A stretch of DNA of 64,000 bases from Polyangia bacterium (GCA_030429545.1 JAUIFF010000001.1:593599-657598); one strand, 5' to 3'; positions 8,513-17,386 are shown, counted from the stretch's first letter. Made by a program: numbers and translations. Notes: generated from the letters alone by a model not told the origin.

Positions 8513-9544
8513 ATGGCTGCGTCGACGCCGAGTCGCCCCGGCACCGAAGAGGGCTGGGAACGCGCCCCGCATGTCGAGGTCAGCCGTGAGCTGTTGCAGC
8601 ACCTGATCGCCCCGGTATTTTCGGGGCGCAGGGTTGCCGGGCACAGGACGCTGTCCACAGGGCTTGCAAATACAAATATATGGTTTGTTCTCGACGGCGG
8701 TGACGAGGCCTTTGTGCTTCGGGTCCATACGCGAGACCCGCGGGCCGCCGCACGGGAACAGGCCATCATGGCGCTGTTGCGGCGGTGCCAGCCGACGGTA
8801 CCCGTTGCCGAACTCTGCTTTACCGAACCCAGGCCGCACCCCGACTTGGGACACCCCTATGCGGTTTGGAGATTCTCCAGGGGAACCTTGCTGCAGCAAG
8901 TTTTTCAAACCGCGACCACGAGCGAGCTGTGTGCAATTGCAACGGCCTGTGGGCGTGAACTCGCCAAGTTGACGGCCCTTGAGTTCCCGGTGTGTGGTGC
9001 GTTCGACGAGCAGCTTCGAGCGGGCTCGCGCTACGGCCCTGCTTCTGCATTCGTACCCACGTTTATCTACCAAGCGCTGTTTGAGGGCCGGGCAGGTGTG
9101 CGTGTGGGGTCGCGCCTACGCGACGAAATTTGGCGGTATGTCGGGGACAACGCCCCGACCCTCGCGGTGCTCGACAGCGCCAACCACCTCGTCCACGGCG
9201 ACTTTAAACGCTCGAATATCTTGGTCGAGGGTGCCGGTGGGGATTGGCGGGTCACCGCCATTGTCGACTGGGAGTTTTGCTTTGCCGGCCCGCCGTTGGT
9301 CGATGTCGGCAACTTCCTACGTGCCGGTTCGGCCTTGCCTCCGGGGTTTTGCCAGGCGTTTGCCCGGGGCTACCGAGTCGGCGGTGGGCGATTGCCAAAC
9401 GAGTGGCGCAAGCTCTCGCGGTTGATCGACCTGACCAGCCAGGTCGAATTTCTCAACCGACCCGTGGAGCGGCCAAACGTGTTTGCCGAGACGCTCGCCG
9501 TCGTCCGCGAAACACTTTCGGGAGCATGTCTAAGCGACGCTTAG
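8513..9544 (+). CDS. aminoglycoside phosphotransferase-family (APH/ChoK-like) kinase
   Basis: 343 residues, beginning eight bases after valS stops, so probably co-transcribed. The kinase-like fold shows LSTGLANTNIWFVL as the nucleotide-loop region, catalytic HGDFKRSNILV near 228 and metal-binding IVDWEFCFAGPPLVDVGNFL near 252. Family members phosphorylate aminoglycosides, choline, homoserine or other small molecules. There is no basis for calling drug resistance, and a metabolic role is equally likely. A motif copy at 8664-8675 encodes Leu-Ala-Asn-Thr. No Shine-Dalgarno is visible at the start. Confidence 0.85.
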   Translation: MAASTPSRPGTEEGWERAPHVEVSRELLQHLIAPVFSGRRVAGHRTLSTGLANTNIWFVLDGGDEAFVLRVHTRDPRAAAREQAIMALLRRCQPTVPVAELCFTEPRPHPDLGHPYAVWRFSRGTLLQQVFQTATTSELCAIATACGRELAKLTALEFPVCGAFDEQLRAGSRYGPASAFVPTFIYQALFEGRAGVRVGSRLRDEIWRYVGDNAPTLAVLDSANHLVHGDFKRSNILVEGAGGDWRVTAIVDWEFCFAGPPLVDVGNFLRAGSALPPGFCQAFARGYRVGGGRLPNEWRKLSRLIDLTSQVEFLNRPVERPNVFAETLAVVRETLSGACLSDA

Positions 9545-9550
9545 GGCGAC

Positions 9551-10195
9551 TCAAAACCGGAACGACAAACCAGGTGTATACGCACCGTACTGGGTGCGAC
9601 CGACACCAAACGACACCCGCTGATTGGCTTTCCACCGCCGCCAACGGCTAAATCGTGAGGCTCCAACAGCGAGCAGGGGCACGCCGACGGCAAGGCCAAT
9701 AATGCCAAAGCCAAGCATGAAGACGCCAAAACCCCGGGTGAGGACAAAGACGTCGTTGCCGTCATTCGCCGCCGGTGACGACAGGGCGATGACCGCGAGT
9801 CCTCCGAGGGTGAGCGGCAAGCCGTGGACACCGGTGATCGCCGCCCCGGTAATCATCATCCCCAAGCCCTTTTTAGGGGGCGGTTCGACATAGACAGGCG
9901 CCGGCGTAGGGGCGGGGTAGGGAGCCGGTTGAGTTGTAGGTGCAACAGGTTGCTCGGGCACAGCTGGCGCAGGCTGGGCGACAGAATGTCCTTGAACCAT
10001 GGGTGGTGCAGCCGGAGCAGGTTGAGTTGTAGGTGCAACAGGTTGGGCCGCAGGCTCCTGCAGCAACGTGAGTGACCGGCGAAGTTGATGACCCAGCGAC
10101 GACGCAGCCCGGGCTTGCGCGAGTGGGGCGACGGTGATGGCAAGGGCTGCAAGCCCGGCAACGGCGAGCGAAGATTTGCGTGGCACGGCGTTCAC
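9551..10195 (-). CDS. Pro/Ala-rich exported membrane protein, unknown function
   Basis: 214 residues from a GTG at 10195. A signal-peptide-like N-terminus (SLAVAGLAALAITVAPLAQARA) is followed by a Pro/Ala/Gln-rich stretch with QPVAPTTQPAP repeated twice. Two hydrophobic helices then flank a short loop (MMITGAAITGVHGLPLTLGGLAVIAL and GFGVFMLGFGIIGLAVGVPLLAVGA), and a basic end reads RFSRWRRWKANQRVSFGVG. The C-terminal YTPGLSFRF could be an outer-membrane-type terminus. It resembles small myxobacterial membrane proteins of unknown role. It ends six bases from the convergent APH-like gene. Confidence 0.6.
   Translation of the reverse strand: MNAVPRKSSLAVAGLAALAITVAPLAQARAASSLGHQLRRSLTLLQEPAAQPVAPTTQPAPAAPPMVQGHSVAQPAPAVPEQPVAPTTQPAPYPAPTPAPVYVEPPPKKGLGMMITGAAITGVHGLPLTLGGLAVIALSSPAANDGNDVFVLTRGFGVFMLGFGIIGLAVGVPLLAVGASRFSRWRRWKANQRVSFGVGRTQYGAYTPGLSFRF
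9927..10045. repeat. 26-bp direct repeat inside a gene
   Basis: An identical 26-base stretch occurs at 9927-9952 and 10020-10045, 93 bases apart, encoding the repeated Pro-Val-Ala-Pro-Thr-Thr-Gln-Pro of the membrane protein. Each copy contains one copy of the dispersed palindrome, TTGTAGGTGCAA (9934-9945 and 10027-10038), so these two motif copies arose by local duplication and should be counted once in any enrichment test. Confidence 0.85.
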
Positions 10196-10349
10196 GGTGG
10201 CGCGAGAATACCGATTGCCATGGCTAAAACGAAGCAGGTTGATGCAAAAAGAAACCGGGAATAAAGCCGCCTGGGAGCGGGTTTGGGCGCCCGCACCAAT
10301 CTACTTGTGTGTACAGTCATTGCCCGTGAACGCCCGGTTCGTGGCGGCA

Positions 10350-11630
10350 TTACTCGCGAAATCTTGGCGCCTCATAGGCTTTGCCCGGGACCACAGCCTC
10401 GCTCAACCCGCTGTCCCAAAGTCCGGCAAACACCGCGTCGAGTTTACTGGCGAGGGCCTTGCCCTCAATGAACATCCCGAGATTGCGGCTGTTGTTGAAG
10501 TAGTCGCCACCCCAGTTGCTGGTGCCGATCCAACTCAACTGCCCATCGACGGTCATAAACTTGCTGTGGGCGACCCGGGCAAACGCAATAAACCCACTGC
10601 TGTGGGCTGGGACATGGGTGAGCCTCACACTGAGGCCGTGGACCTTGCCCAGCTCGACCAGCGGCTCAATTTCGCCGGGCTCGGCATTCCAGTCGGCGAC
10701 CATCAACGACACCCGCACCCCTCGGCCCGCGGCCCGGCGCAGGGCATCGGCCAGGGTGGGGAACGGATTGTCGCTGCGGTCGGTGGTGTGAAAGCTGAGC
10801 AGCTGGATATTGATTTGTTGGCTGGCGCCATCGATGGCGGCAACGAGTTGCGGGAGTTCCCACTCAATCCCGGCCGGGAGCATATCGGGTGGGTTGGCGA
10901 CAACGCGTAGGCGGTGGTGCTGGCCGTCGTGGACGACTTGGTACAAGCTGGCCAGGTCGGTTGCCGGGGGACGGGATTGACCACCGGCAAGCGCCCAGTC
11001 GGTGTCAAACACCGCTTGCATGGCCTGGGCCAGCCCCGGGTTGTCGACCTGTGCCCCAAGCTCATGTATGTGCACTAAACTGCGCCAGTCAAAGTTGGCA
11101 CTGCCGAGCAACACGCGGGTTTGGTCGACAGCCATGTACTTGGCATGCATCACGCCGCCGTGCTCGGTAACCGCCTTGATATCGAGTTTGCGAACCGGGT
11201 AGCCGAGCCGTTCGAGTTGGTCGGGGAGGTCCGGCATCATGTTGTAGAACACGGCGTCGAACAAAAATCGCACCTGAACGCCGCGGTCACGGGCTCGCTC
11301 GAGGGCATACAGGACCGGCTCGAGGGCTTTGCCCTCCTCGGAGATGGCATAAAACGAGGCGATATCGATCCGCCGCTTGGCCTGGTCGATGGCGGCGATC
11401 CACACTGAAGATGTATCTGCAAGAGGTTCGCGGGCCAACGGGACCTGGTCGGGCCAGGTCTCCCACAGGCTCAGGGTTTCACGCATGTCAGGCTCTAGGG
11501 AGTTGGGGTACATTACGGGGGGCTCCGGCTCGGTTGGCGGTTGAGACGGGTTTTTGGGCGGCTCGGCACAGGCAGACAGGCAACCGGCGAGCAGTCCGAT
11601 CGCGGGCAATCGTGGCAGTGGTCGCAGCAA
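10350..11630 (-). CDS. phospholipase D-family lipoprotein
   Basis: 426 residues from a TTG start. A lipoprotein signal (LLAGCLSAC, lipidated C21) predicts an outer-envelope location. Two HKD motifs define the PLD/cardiolipin-synthase superfamily: H162-K164-D169 (HAKYMAVD, then LLGSANFD) and H355-K357-D362 (HSKFMTVD, then WIGTSNWG). Both active-site halves are intact, so it should act as a phosphodiesterase or phosphatidyl-transferase. Being a lipoprotein is unlike classical cytoplasmic-membrane cardiolipin synthases and suggests periplasmic or surface lipid hydrolysis. Motif copies lie within it at 11064 and 11411. It diverges from the methyltransferase-like lipoprotein. Confidence 0.88.
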   Translation of the reverse strand: MLRPLPRLPAIGLLAGCLSACAEPPKNPSQPPTEPEPPVMYPNSLEPDMRETLSLWETWPDQVPLAREPLADTSSVWIAAIDQAKRRIDIASFYAISEEGKALEPVLYALERARDRGVQVRFLFDAVFYNMMPDLPDQLERLGYPVRKLDIKAVTEHGGVMHAKYMAVDQTRVLLGSANFDWRSLVHIHELGAQVDNPGLAQAMQAVFDTDWALAGGQSRPPATDLASLYQVVHDGQHHRLRVVANPPDMLPAGIEWELPQLVAAIDGASQQINIQLLSFHTTDRSDNPFPTLADALRRAAGRGVRVSLMVADWNAEPGEIEPLVELGKVHGLSVRLTHVPAHSSGFIAFARVAHSKFMTVDGQLSWIGTSNWGGDYFNNSRNLGMFIEGKALASKLDAVFAGLWDSGLSEAVVPGKAYEAPRFRE

Positions 11631-11884
11631 GGGCCGCAGTGTACGTCAAACGCGGTGTGCTCGCAGACTGCTCGCCAGTGTCTGGGAACGCGTGTTTGCG
11701 GCGGTAGTTTGCCAAGTCACGACCGGCTCGTACACTACGGGTTGTGCGTGGATCTGATTTTTTGGCCAGTCCCAATCACTCGCAGCCCGTATCTTCCAAG
11801 CGTGGGGCAGGGGGCGTAGGCAATTTGTATCACCAACAAAATGCCAGAGCGGGGCAGGCACGCGAGCGGTCGCTGCCAGTTCGG

Positions 11885-12769
11885 ATGGTCTTGCGCTCGG
11901 CTGTTGCTGTGAGCGCCGTGTTCGTGGCGCTGGCGGTTGGCTGTGCCACGCCTGCTGTCCAAGTCGCCGAGTCGGCACGTCCGGCTTCTGCATCACCGTC
12001 ATCACCGGGGGCCGCACCTTCGCCGGCAACTACCTCCGGAACTAGCCCCGGAACTAGCCCCGGAACTAGCTCCGGAACTAGCCCCGGAACTAGCCCCGCT
12101 TCGGAGTCACAGCCGGCACCGCAACCCGCGACCGCGCCGGTTGCCGACGAGCAAAGCGTCAACCCGACGATCAACGACTCGTACAAGCGGGCCAAAACCA
12201 GCCGTCGGTGGGTCCGTCGGTTCGAGCGTGAGGGCCGTGAAGTGTTCGACAACCGCGACAAGATCCTCGCGGCGATCGACCTCAAGCCGGGCATGCGGGT
12301 GGCCGATATCGGTGCAGGTACAGGTATTTTTAGTGTGCCGTTTGCCGAGCGGGTCGGCGCCACCGGCAAGGTCTATGCGGTCGATGTGATGCCCTATTTT
12401 TTGCAGCACATCGGCGAGAAAGCGGCCAAGGCCGGGCTCAAACACCTGCAGCCGGTCCAGGCGGGTGAACGCGCGACCGGGCTTGCACCCAACAGCATCG
12501 ACCTCGCGTTTTTCAGCGATTCGTACCACCACATTGAATTTCCGCGGACCTACCTCGCCGATCTCTACGCCGCCCTCGCGCCTGGCGGTGAGGTTGTATT
12601 GATCGACTATCGCCGCGACGAGGGCATCAACGGAACCTGGATTTTAGAACATGTCCGGGCCGATCGGCAGACGGTGATCGCGGAGTTTCAGGCGGCCGGG
12701 TTTGAGCTGACCGAGTCGCGTGACGAACTGCTGCGCGAGAACTACTACATCCGCTTTCGTCGGCCGTAG
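11885..12769 (+). CDS. lipoprotein-signal class I methyltransferase
   Basis: 294 residues from ATG 11885 (an upstream in-frame start at 11744 would bury the signal). The N-terminus is a clear lipoprotein signal (VFVALAVGC, C20), followed by a Thr-Ser-Pro-Gly repeat and a Pro-rich linker. The rest is a SAM-dependent methyltransferase: motif I VADIGAGTGIFSVPF near 139-153, acidic VYAVDVMP, DLAFFSDSYHH and PGGEVVLIDYRRDEG. SAM is not expected outside the cytoplasm, so the export signal and the enzyme fold conflict. Either the start is wrong, or the fold serves another purpose. Motif I is spelled with a copy of the dispersed palindrome (12312-12323). Confidence 0.8.
   Translation: MVLRSAVAVSAVFVALAVGCATPAVQVAESARPASASPSSPGAAPSPATTSGTSPGTSPGTSSGTSPGTSPASESQPAPQPATAPVADEQSVNPTINDSYKRAKTSRRWVRRFEREGREVFDNRDKILAAIDLKPGMRVADIGAGTGIFSVPFAERVGATGKVYAVDVMPYFLQHIGEKAAKAGLKHLQPVQAGERATGLAPNSIDLAFFSDSYHHIEFPRTYLADLYAALAPGGEVVLIDYRRDEGINGTWILEHVRADRQTVIAEFQAAGFELTESRDELLRENYYIRFRRP
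12038..12097 (+). repeat. 12-bp tandem repeat, five copies
   Basis: Five near-identical 12-base units (consensus GGAACTAGCCCC, one copy with a C-to-T change) encode the Gly-Thr-Ser-Pro repeat of the linker that follows the lipoprotein signal. Such repeats usually vary in copy number between strains. Confidence 0.85.
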
Positions 12770-12810
12770 GTCAGCGCGTGAGTCCGGTAAGTGGTTGTAT
12801 GACCAACTTC

Positions 12811-13176
12811 TTAGGCCTCGTCTGACTTCGACTTCTTAGACCGCTCGTGGTGGGCTTTGTAGGCCTCAACCTCGGCCTTGGCGAGTTTGTCGAGGTGGCT
12901 CTCGTGGTGGGTGAGCGCCTCTTCAAACACCTCAATTTTTTGGGCGACTTGGCTGCGAAAACGCTGGTGCAGGTCTTTTTCGCGGAACAGTTCGTCGGCG
13001 ATCTGAATGGCCACAAGCAGGGCGGCGCGCTGGAGGTTCGGGCCGCGGCGGTTGCCGATGAGCTCGCGCAGGTGGGCATCGACGTAGTGCGCGAGTTGAC
13101 CGACGTACTCCTCGCCCTCGTCACTTTTGATCGACAACCGATGGCCGGCGATCTCGACCTGCACGGTTCGTTTCAC
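12811..13176 (-). CDS. zapA: cell division protein ZapA
   Basis: 121 residues. ZapA binds and cross-links FtsZ filaments at mid-cell. The N-terminal fold starts KRTVQVEIAGHRLSIKSDEGEEYVGQLAHYVDAHLREL, as usual in ZapA, followed by a long helix (AALLVAIQIADELFREKDLHQRF) and a charged coiled coil to the end. The GTG at 13176 has GGGAGG seven bases upstream. It lies 40 bases downstream of prfA in the same direction. A motif variant TTGTATGACCAA (12795-12806) fills the short gap to the convergent neighbour. Confidence 0.85.
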   Translation of the reverse strand: MKRTVQVEIAGHRLSIKSDEGEEYVGQLAHYVDAHLRELIGNRRGPNLQRAALLVAIQIADELFREKDLHQRFRSQVAQKIEVFEEALTHHESHLDKLAKAEVEAYKAHHERSKKSKSDEA

Positions 13177-13216
13177 CGGGTTCCTCCCACTCGACTAGGC
13201 GCCCGGCGGTTCACGG

Positions 13217-14293
13217 TTAGTTCCCCTGGGCCTCGGCGAGGCGGTCGGCTTCGTCACTCGCCCGCAACGCGGCAATCACATCGTCGAGGTCGCCGTTCAT
13301 AAAGTCGGGCAGGCTGTGGCGGGTGAGGTTGATGCGGTGGTCGGTGATCCGATCCTGGGGATAGTTGTATGTACGAACTTTTTCGGAGCGGTCGCCGGTA
13401 CCGACCTGGCCTCGCCGGTGGGCGGCACGTTCGGCCTGGTACTTTTGGATCTCGAGGTCGAGCAGTCGGGCCCGCAAAAGCCGCATGGCGATCTCGCGGT
13501 TTTTTGTTTGCGATTTTTCCTGCTCGCTGCGGACGGCGATCCCCGAGGGCACGTGGGTGATGCGCACGGCCGAGTCGGTGGTGTTGACGTGCTGACCACC
13601 CGAGCCACTGGCGCGCATCACCTGGATCTCGAGGTCCTTGGGATTGATGTCGACATCGACCTCCTCGGCCTCGGGCATGATCGCCACGGTTGCGGTCGAG
13701 GTGTGGATTCGGCCCTGTGACTCGGTTGTCGGCACCCGCTGCACACGGTGGGCCCCGCTTTCGAATTTGAGGTGGGCGTAGACTTCTTTGCCCTTGATGA
13801 GCCCGTCGATCTCTTTGAACCCGCCGGCACTCGCCTCCGAGAACCCCAGGGTTTCGACGGTCCAGTTGTGGCGCTCGGCAAATCGTGTGTACATCCGCCA
13901 GAGATCGGCGGCGAATAGGGCAGCTTCTTCGCCACCGGCACCTGCGCGAATCTCCAGGATCACATTCTTGCTGTCGTTGGGGTCTTTTGGCAGCAGGAGC
14001 TTTTGGACTTTGACTTCGAGCGTATCGCGTTGCTCACGCAGCACCGGGATATCGGCCTCGGCGAGCTCGCGCATGTCGGGGTCGGCCAGCAGCTCTTCTG
14101 CCTCGGCGAGGTTTTGCTCGACCTGGAGGTACTCCGAAAACGCAGTCACCAGTGGGCTAATCTCGGCATGCTCACGCGAGAGGGCCAAGAACCTGTGTTT
14201 GTCCTGGGTAATCTCGGGATCGCAGAGCATCTCTCCGAGTTCTTCGTGACGCTCGGAGATACTCTCGAGTTTGGCCCGCAGTGTGTCTTGCAT
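13217..14293 (-). CDS. prfA: peptide chain release factor 1
   Basis: Recognises UAA/UAG stop codons and triggers peptide release; 358 residues, standard length. The GGQ loop is at 232-234 (ASGSGGQHVN). The codon-recognition P-x-T is at 188-190 (RVPTTESQGRIHTS), the RF1 rather than RF2 form. The C-terminal RGQVGTGDRSEKVRTYNYPQDRITDHR is diagnostic. The ATG at 14293 gives the usual RF1 N-terminus MQDTLRAKLESI; longer frames do not. Followed by zapA. The window's heavy use of TAG stops fits RF1 dependence. Confidence 0.97.
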   Translation of the reverse strand: MQDTLRAKLESISERHEELGEMLCDPEITQDKHRFLALSREHAEISPLVTAFSEYLQVEQNLAEAEELLADPDMRELAEADIPVLREQRDTLEVKVQKLLLPKDPNDSKNVILEIRAGAGGEEAALFAADLWRMYTRFAERHNWTVETLGFSEASAGGFKEIDGLIKGKEVYAHLKFESGAHRVQRVPTTESQGRIHTSTATVAIMPEAEEVDVDINPKDLEIQVMRASGSGGQHVNTTDSAVRITHVPSGIAVRSEQEKSQTKNREIAMRLLRARLLDLEIQKYQAERAAHRRGQVGTGDRSEKVRTYNYPQDRITDHRINLTRHSLPDFMNGDLDDVIAALRASDEADRLAEAQGN

Positions 14294-14423
14294 GTTCGAT
14301 CCCCAGGCTTCCAGCCGCCAAAAACGGTGGCCGAACCTAGCACCGCGGTCGCCGGTGGGCAATGCCGCACCGCAATTGTCCGCCATTGCCTAAACCGCAC
14401 TGCTGGGTATATGAAGCGGGGAG

Positions 14424-15524
14424 ATGGGGCGCGAGCGCAAACTCCGGCAGCCGCCCGACGCGGTGCCGACGGGTGTGCTCACCCGCTATCAGTTTGTCCG
14501 TGAGCTGTGGGCCGGGACGCGACGGGTGTTGGTCGATCCGATGTTGGTCGAGCATGCCGAGAGGTTGCGAAAGTCGGAGGCTGCTTCGTTGCTCGACGAA
14601 CTGCTCGAGCCCGACCGGCGTCGCTCGAGGGTCGACCTGCTCGTGCCGGGAGCCGAGGCACTCGCACAACTTCGCAGCGCAAAATGGCAGTTTGCCAGTG
14701 TCGACCTGCGGACCTGGCTCGACGATTTGCCAGGGCTGTTCAGGCAGCTTGCGGAGTTGTTGAGCGAAGGACGGACGCTTGTGTTGCACGGGCCGGCCAC
14801 GCTCGATCTCGACGAGTTATTTGCCCTACTCGAGGAGCATGTTTCGCCCCAGCCGGGGCAAGCTCGTGTCTATGGCCTGGCGACGTGGCGCGGGTCGGCG
14901 GTGCTCGATTGCGGCGCAGTCGTGGGTGATGAGGACGAACGCGACTTCGGCATCACCTTTGACAACAGCCTGGGCGAAGAGGTCGAGTTTGCCGAGTATC
15001 TCGCGGTCTTTACCCCGGGGCGCACGCACGTGACCGAGGCCATGACGCTGGTCGAGTTGCCAACGGTAAAACCGGTGGCAGGACCAGCAAAACAGCTCGA
15101 GACTGGCAATCGCAAGCCCCAAGCGGCGCCCAAGCCCACGCCTCAACCGCGTGCGGTTGCCCCCGCCGACAGCAATCGGGCGGAGCAGCTGCGGCGACAA
15201 AACCAGCTGCTAGCGAGTGCGCGGCAACACGCCCTCGAGCAACTCGACGAGGTCAACAAGCGCAACCGGGACCTCGTGCGGCAGGTCGAGGAGCTCCAGC
15301 GGCAAGTCGCCCGCATGGCCGCGGAGTCGGTTGCCCGGACCGAACCACAGCTCACGCCCGCCGAGGATCTTTCGAAGGCGCCCGACGATGGACTACGGGC
15401 CCGCCTGCAAGCCGCTATTTGGCAAATAGAGCAACTCGAGGCCGAGGTTGCCGACCTGCGCCAACGTCCACCCGACGAGCTCGAGGCAGAGCTCGAAGTC
15501 CTTCGCCACAAACTCTCGGGGTAA
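14424..15524 (+). CDS. hypothetical protein with C-terminal coiled coil
   Basis: 366 residues, divergent from prfA; no strong Shine-Dalgarno. The N-terminal 215 residues are an alpha/beta region without a recognised catalytic motif (VLVDPMLVEHAERLRKSEAASLLDELLEP; TLVLHGPATLDLDELFALLEEH). A Pro-rich linker (215-250) leads to a long coiled coil (about 255-366: EQLDEVNKRNRDLVRQVEELQRQVARM, QIEQLEAEVADLR). Similar proteins exist in myxobacteria but their role is unknown to me; a scaffold or adaptor is a guess. A weak hairpin (15529-15545) follows. Confidence 0.65.
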   Translation: MGRERKLRQPPDAVPTGVLTRYQFVRELWAGTRRVLVDPMLVEHAERLRKSEAASLLDELLEPDRRRSRVDLLVPGAEALAQLRSAKWQFASVDLRTWLDDLPGLFRQLAELLSEGRTLVLHGPATLDLDELFALLEEHVSPQPGQARVYGLATWRGSAVLDCGAVVGDEDERDFGITFDNSLGEEVEFAEYLAVFTPGRTHVTEAMTLVELPTVKPVAGPAKQLETGNRKPQAAPKPTPQPRAVAPADSNRAEQLRRQNQLLASARQHALEQLDEVNKRNRDLVRQVEELQRQVARMAAESVARTEPQLTPAEDLSKAPDDGLRARLQAAIWQIEQLEAEVADLRQRPPDELEAELEVLRHKLSG

Positions 15525-15833
15525 CCCGCTTCGCCTAGAGCGAAGAAGGCGCACTATCGTAGGAATAGAAGCTTGTGGTGGGTGCACTTGCACGATTTTT
15601 TAGTTTTGTAGTGAGCGAGGTTTTGGCTCCGCGCACGAGTTTTTTTGAGGGGACTGCGCAGTGCAGACAGTCAGGGCGACGACGGGTGTTTGCTCACCCG
15701 TGGTTGCGACCTGCAATACCCCGGGTCTATGCTGAGGGAACTGTCGCTCCCAGTCGGCAGTCGTTCCCCCCTTGATGGTGAATCGGCCTGACCAGCCTCC
15801 TAACTTCGCCAGCTCTACCGAAAGCGATTTCCC
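15525..15833 (+). other. intergenic leader region with two hairpins
   Basis: No credible gene. CTTCGC-CTAGA-GCGAAG (15529-15545) may end the previous transcript. ACGGGTG-TTTGCT-CACCCGT (15682-15701) is a clean seven-base stem. Two T-rich runs near 15596 and 15640 stand out against the high-GC background and may mark promoter DNA for the UPF0158 gene. I cannot assign -35/-10 boxes with confidence. Confidence 0.4.
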
Positions 15834-16475
15834 ATGATGCGCATCTCTGCGGAAGGACCAGTCCCCGACTGGTCAGCACTCGAGACCGCGTTTGAACATA
15901 ACGCGCCCGAAACCCATAGCTACCTCGACCTCAAATCCGGGCAGGTCGTAACAATCGTCGACTCGCGTCCGGAGGACGATGAAAAACGCAGCCTTATCCG
16001 CCGCTCGCCCGGTCGATTCTTGCACCTCGACCCGGCATCCTCGCGGGAACAGTACCGCTGGATGGAGCGCTTTGTCGCCTCGGTTGCCGACCCGGCACTG
16101 CGCGAACGCCTGATCCTGGCAATTGACGGGAAGGGCGCTTTTAGGCGGTTTAAAGACGTTTTGTTGTCCTATCCGGTCGAGCGTGATCGGTGGTTTGCCT
16201 ACCGTGCCAACCTCCTGCACATCTACATTGATAATTGGTTGTCTATGCAAGATATCGTACTCGGCGAAGGTCCGCCGTGGGGTGAGGCTGTGCAACCGTC
16301 GGAGCCCGATGTGCCGTTGCAAAAACCGATTGGTGAGCGCGGCGAAGGCCCGACCGAAACACTGCGTCGCAAGGCCCGTGAATTGGTCGATGGCCTGCCG
16401 GCACTCGAGCTACCCGCGGCAATTGCATTTTTGCAGTATTTGACCGAGCGCATGCCCTCGGTTCAGGCCGAATGA
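15834..16475 (+). CDS. UPF0158 family protein
   Basis: 213 residues; two adjacent ATG codons (15834, 15837) are both possible starts. The segment DWSALETAFEHNAPETHSYLDLKSGQVVTIVDS, followed by the acidic, aromatic FLHLDPASSREQYRWMERFVASV and GAFRRFKDVLLSYPVERDRWF, matches the UPF0158 family. The biochemical role is unknown. The stop overlaps the start of the next gene by four bases (ATGA), indicating translational coupling. The C-terminal 45 residues extend the core with a helical segment. Confidence 0.82.
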   Translation: MMRISAEGPVPDWSALETAFEHNAPETHSYLDLKSGQVVTIVDSRPEDDEKRSLIRRSPGRFLHLDPASSREQYRWMERFVASVADPALRERLILAIDGKGAFRRFKDVLLSYPVERDRWFAYRANLLHIYIDNWLSMQDIVLGEGPPWGEAVQPSEPDVPLQKPIGERGEGPTETLRRKARELVDGLPALELPAAIAFLQYLTERMPSVQAE

Positions 16476-17386
16476 CCGAGTCTGCCGGCAATCACAAGCC
16501 CCGGCAGTTTCACCGGTTTATCGGTGTGCACCTCGGTGGTGGTCGTGGCAAGACCACCGCCGTTGCCCGTTTAGAGTGTGAACAGGGGCAGCTGCGTCTG
16601 GCCGAAGCCCGGGTTCGCAAGGGCCACCGCGGGGGCGGCGAGGGCAGTCACGACGAAAGTGCATATGCACTTTTTCGCGATGATGTGCTCGTCGCGTACC
16701 TCAAAAAATGGCACGACGAGGGGACCGTTGTGGCGATGAACGCTCCGCTGACGCTGCCGCCGTGTATCCGCTGTCAACTCGCCTGCCCAGGCATCGACAA
16801 TTGCGATGTCCCCGTGGTTCGCTGGATGAAAGAGTATGCACATACACTCGATCCGCGAAAGGGAAAGTCCGATCCCGGCAAGCCGTTGGTGACGCCCTAC
16901 ACCCAACGCGCAGTCGACCTCGTGTTTGCCCATCACGGGCTCAAGCCACGCGAGTCGTTGGGGCAGGGGATGGGTCCACTTTCGGCCCGCGCGGCCTATT
17001 TGCGTCGGGCACTTTCGCCGGCGCTGCGGCTGCACGAAAATCTGATCGAGGTGCATCCGCCGGCAACGATCATCCGATTGTTCGGCACCGACGCTGAGCG
17101 CGGCATCCGCCTCGGTGAAACGGAGAGCATCTGGGAGCGTCGCAAGCAGGTCTTAAAGCAGCTTCCAGGAGATTTAGACTATGTTTGGCCGGAAACTGTG
17201 GTGCGAAGCCCCCACGTCTTTGGGTCGGTGATCTGCGCATGGACGGCCGCACTGTGGGCCCGGCAGGGATGGCGCGCACCGGCGACAACCCATCAGGGCG
17301 ATGCGGTTGAGGAGGCGCTTGACGCCTTCGGCGACCTTTGGATCGAAGATGGTTGGATCTGGGCACCGCCGCCAAAACATGCCTAG
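16472..17386 (+). CDS. DUF429-like predicted RNase H-fold protein
   Basis: 304 residues, starting in an ATGA overlap with the UPF0158 gene. FIGVHLGGGRGKTTAVARLE and VVAMNAPLTLPPCIRC resemble the two central strands of DUF429 proteins, which have an RNase H-like fold and are predicted nucleases. The usual first acidic residue (GVD) is replaced by His here (GVHL), so activity is uncertain. The Cys-rich loop CIRCQLACPGIDNCDVP could bind metal. The C-terminal IEVHPPATIIRLFG and DAVEEALDAFGDLW are family-typical. Motif copies at 16659 and 16836 are only 166 bases apart. Confidence 0.72.
   Translation: MTESAGNHKPRQFHRFIGVHLGGGRGKTTAVARLECEQGQLRLAEARVRKGHRGGGEGSHDESAYALFRDDVLVAYLKKWHDEGTVVAMNAPLTLPPCIRCQLACPGIDNCDVPVVRWMKEYAHTLDPRKGKSDPGKPLVTPYTQRAVDLVFAHHGLKPRESLGQGMGPLSARAAYLRRALSPALRLHENLIEVHPPATIIRLFGTDAERGIRLGETESIWERRKQVLKQLPGDLDYVWPETVVRSPHVFGSVICAWTAALWARQGWRAPATTHQGDAVEEALDAFGDLWIEDGWIWAPPPKHA

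Noticed and set aside
8513-9544. Antibiotic resistance gene (aminoglycoside phosphotransferase)
   Set aside because: The fold family is clear, but substrate cannot be read from these motifs and the chromosomal position behind valS gives no hint of resistance.
15575-15775. A 66-residue open frame upstream of the UPF0158 gene
   Set aside because: No Shine-Dalgarno, no recognisable domain and it runs through a hairpin; more likely leader or promoter DNA.
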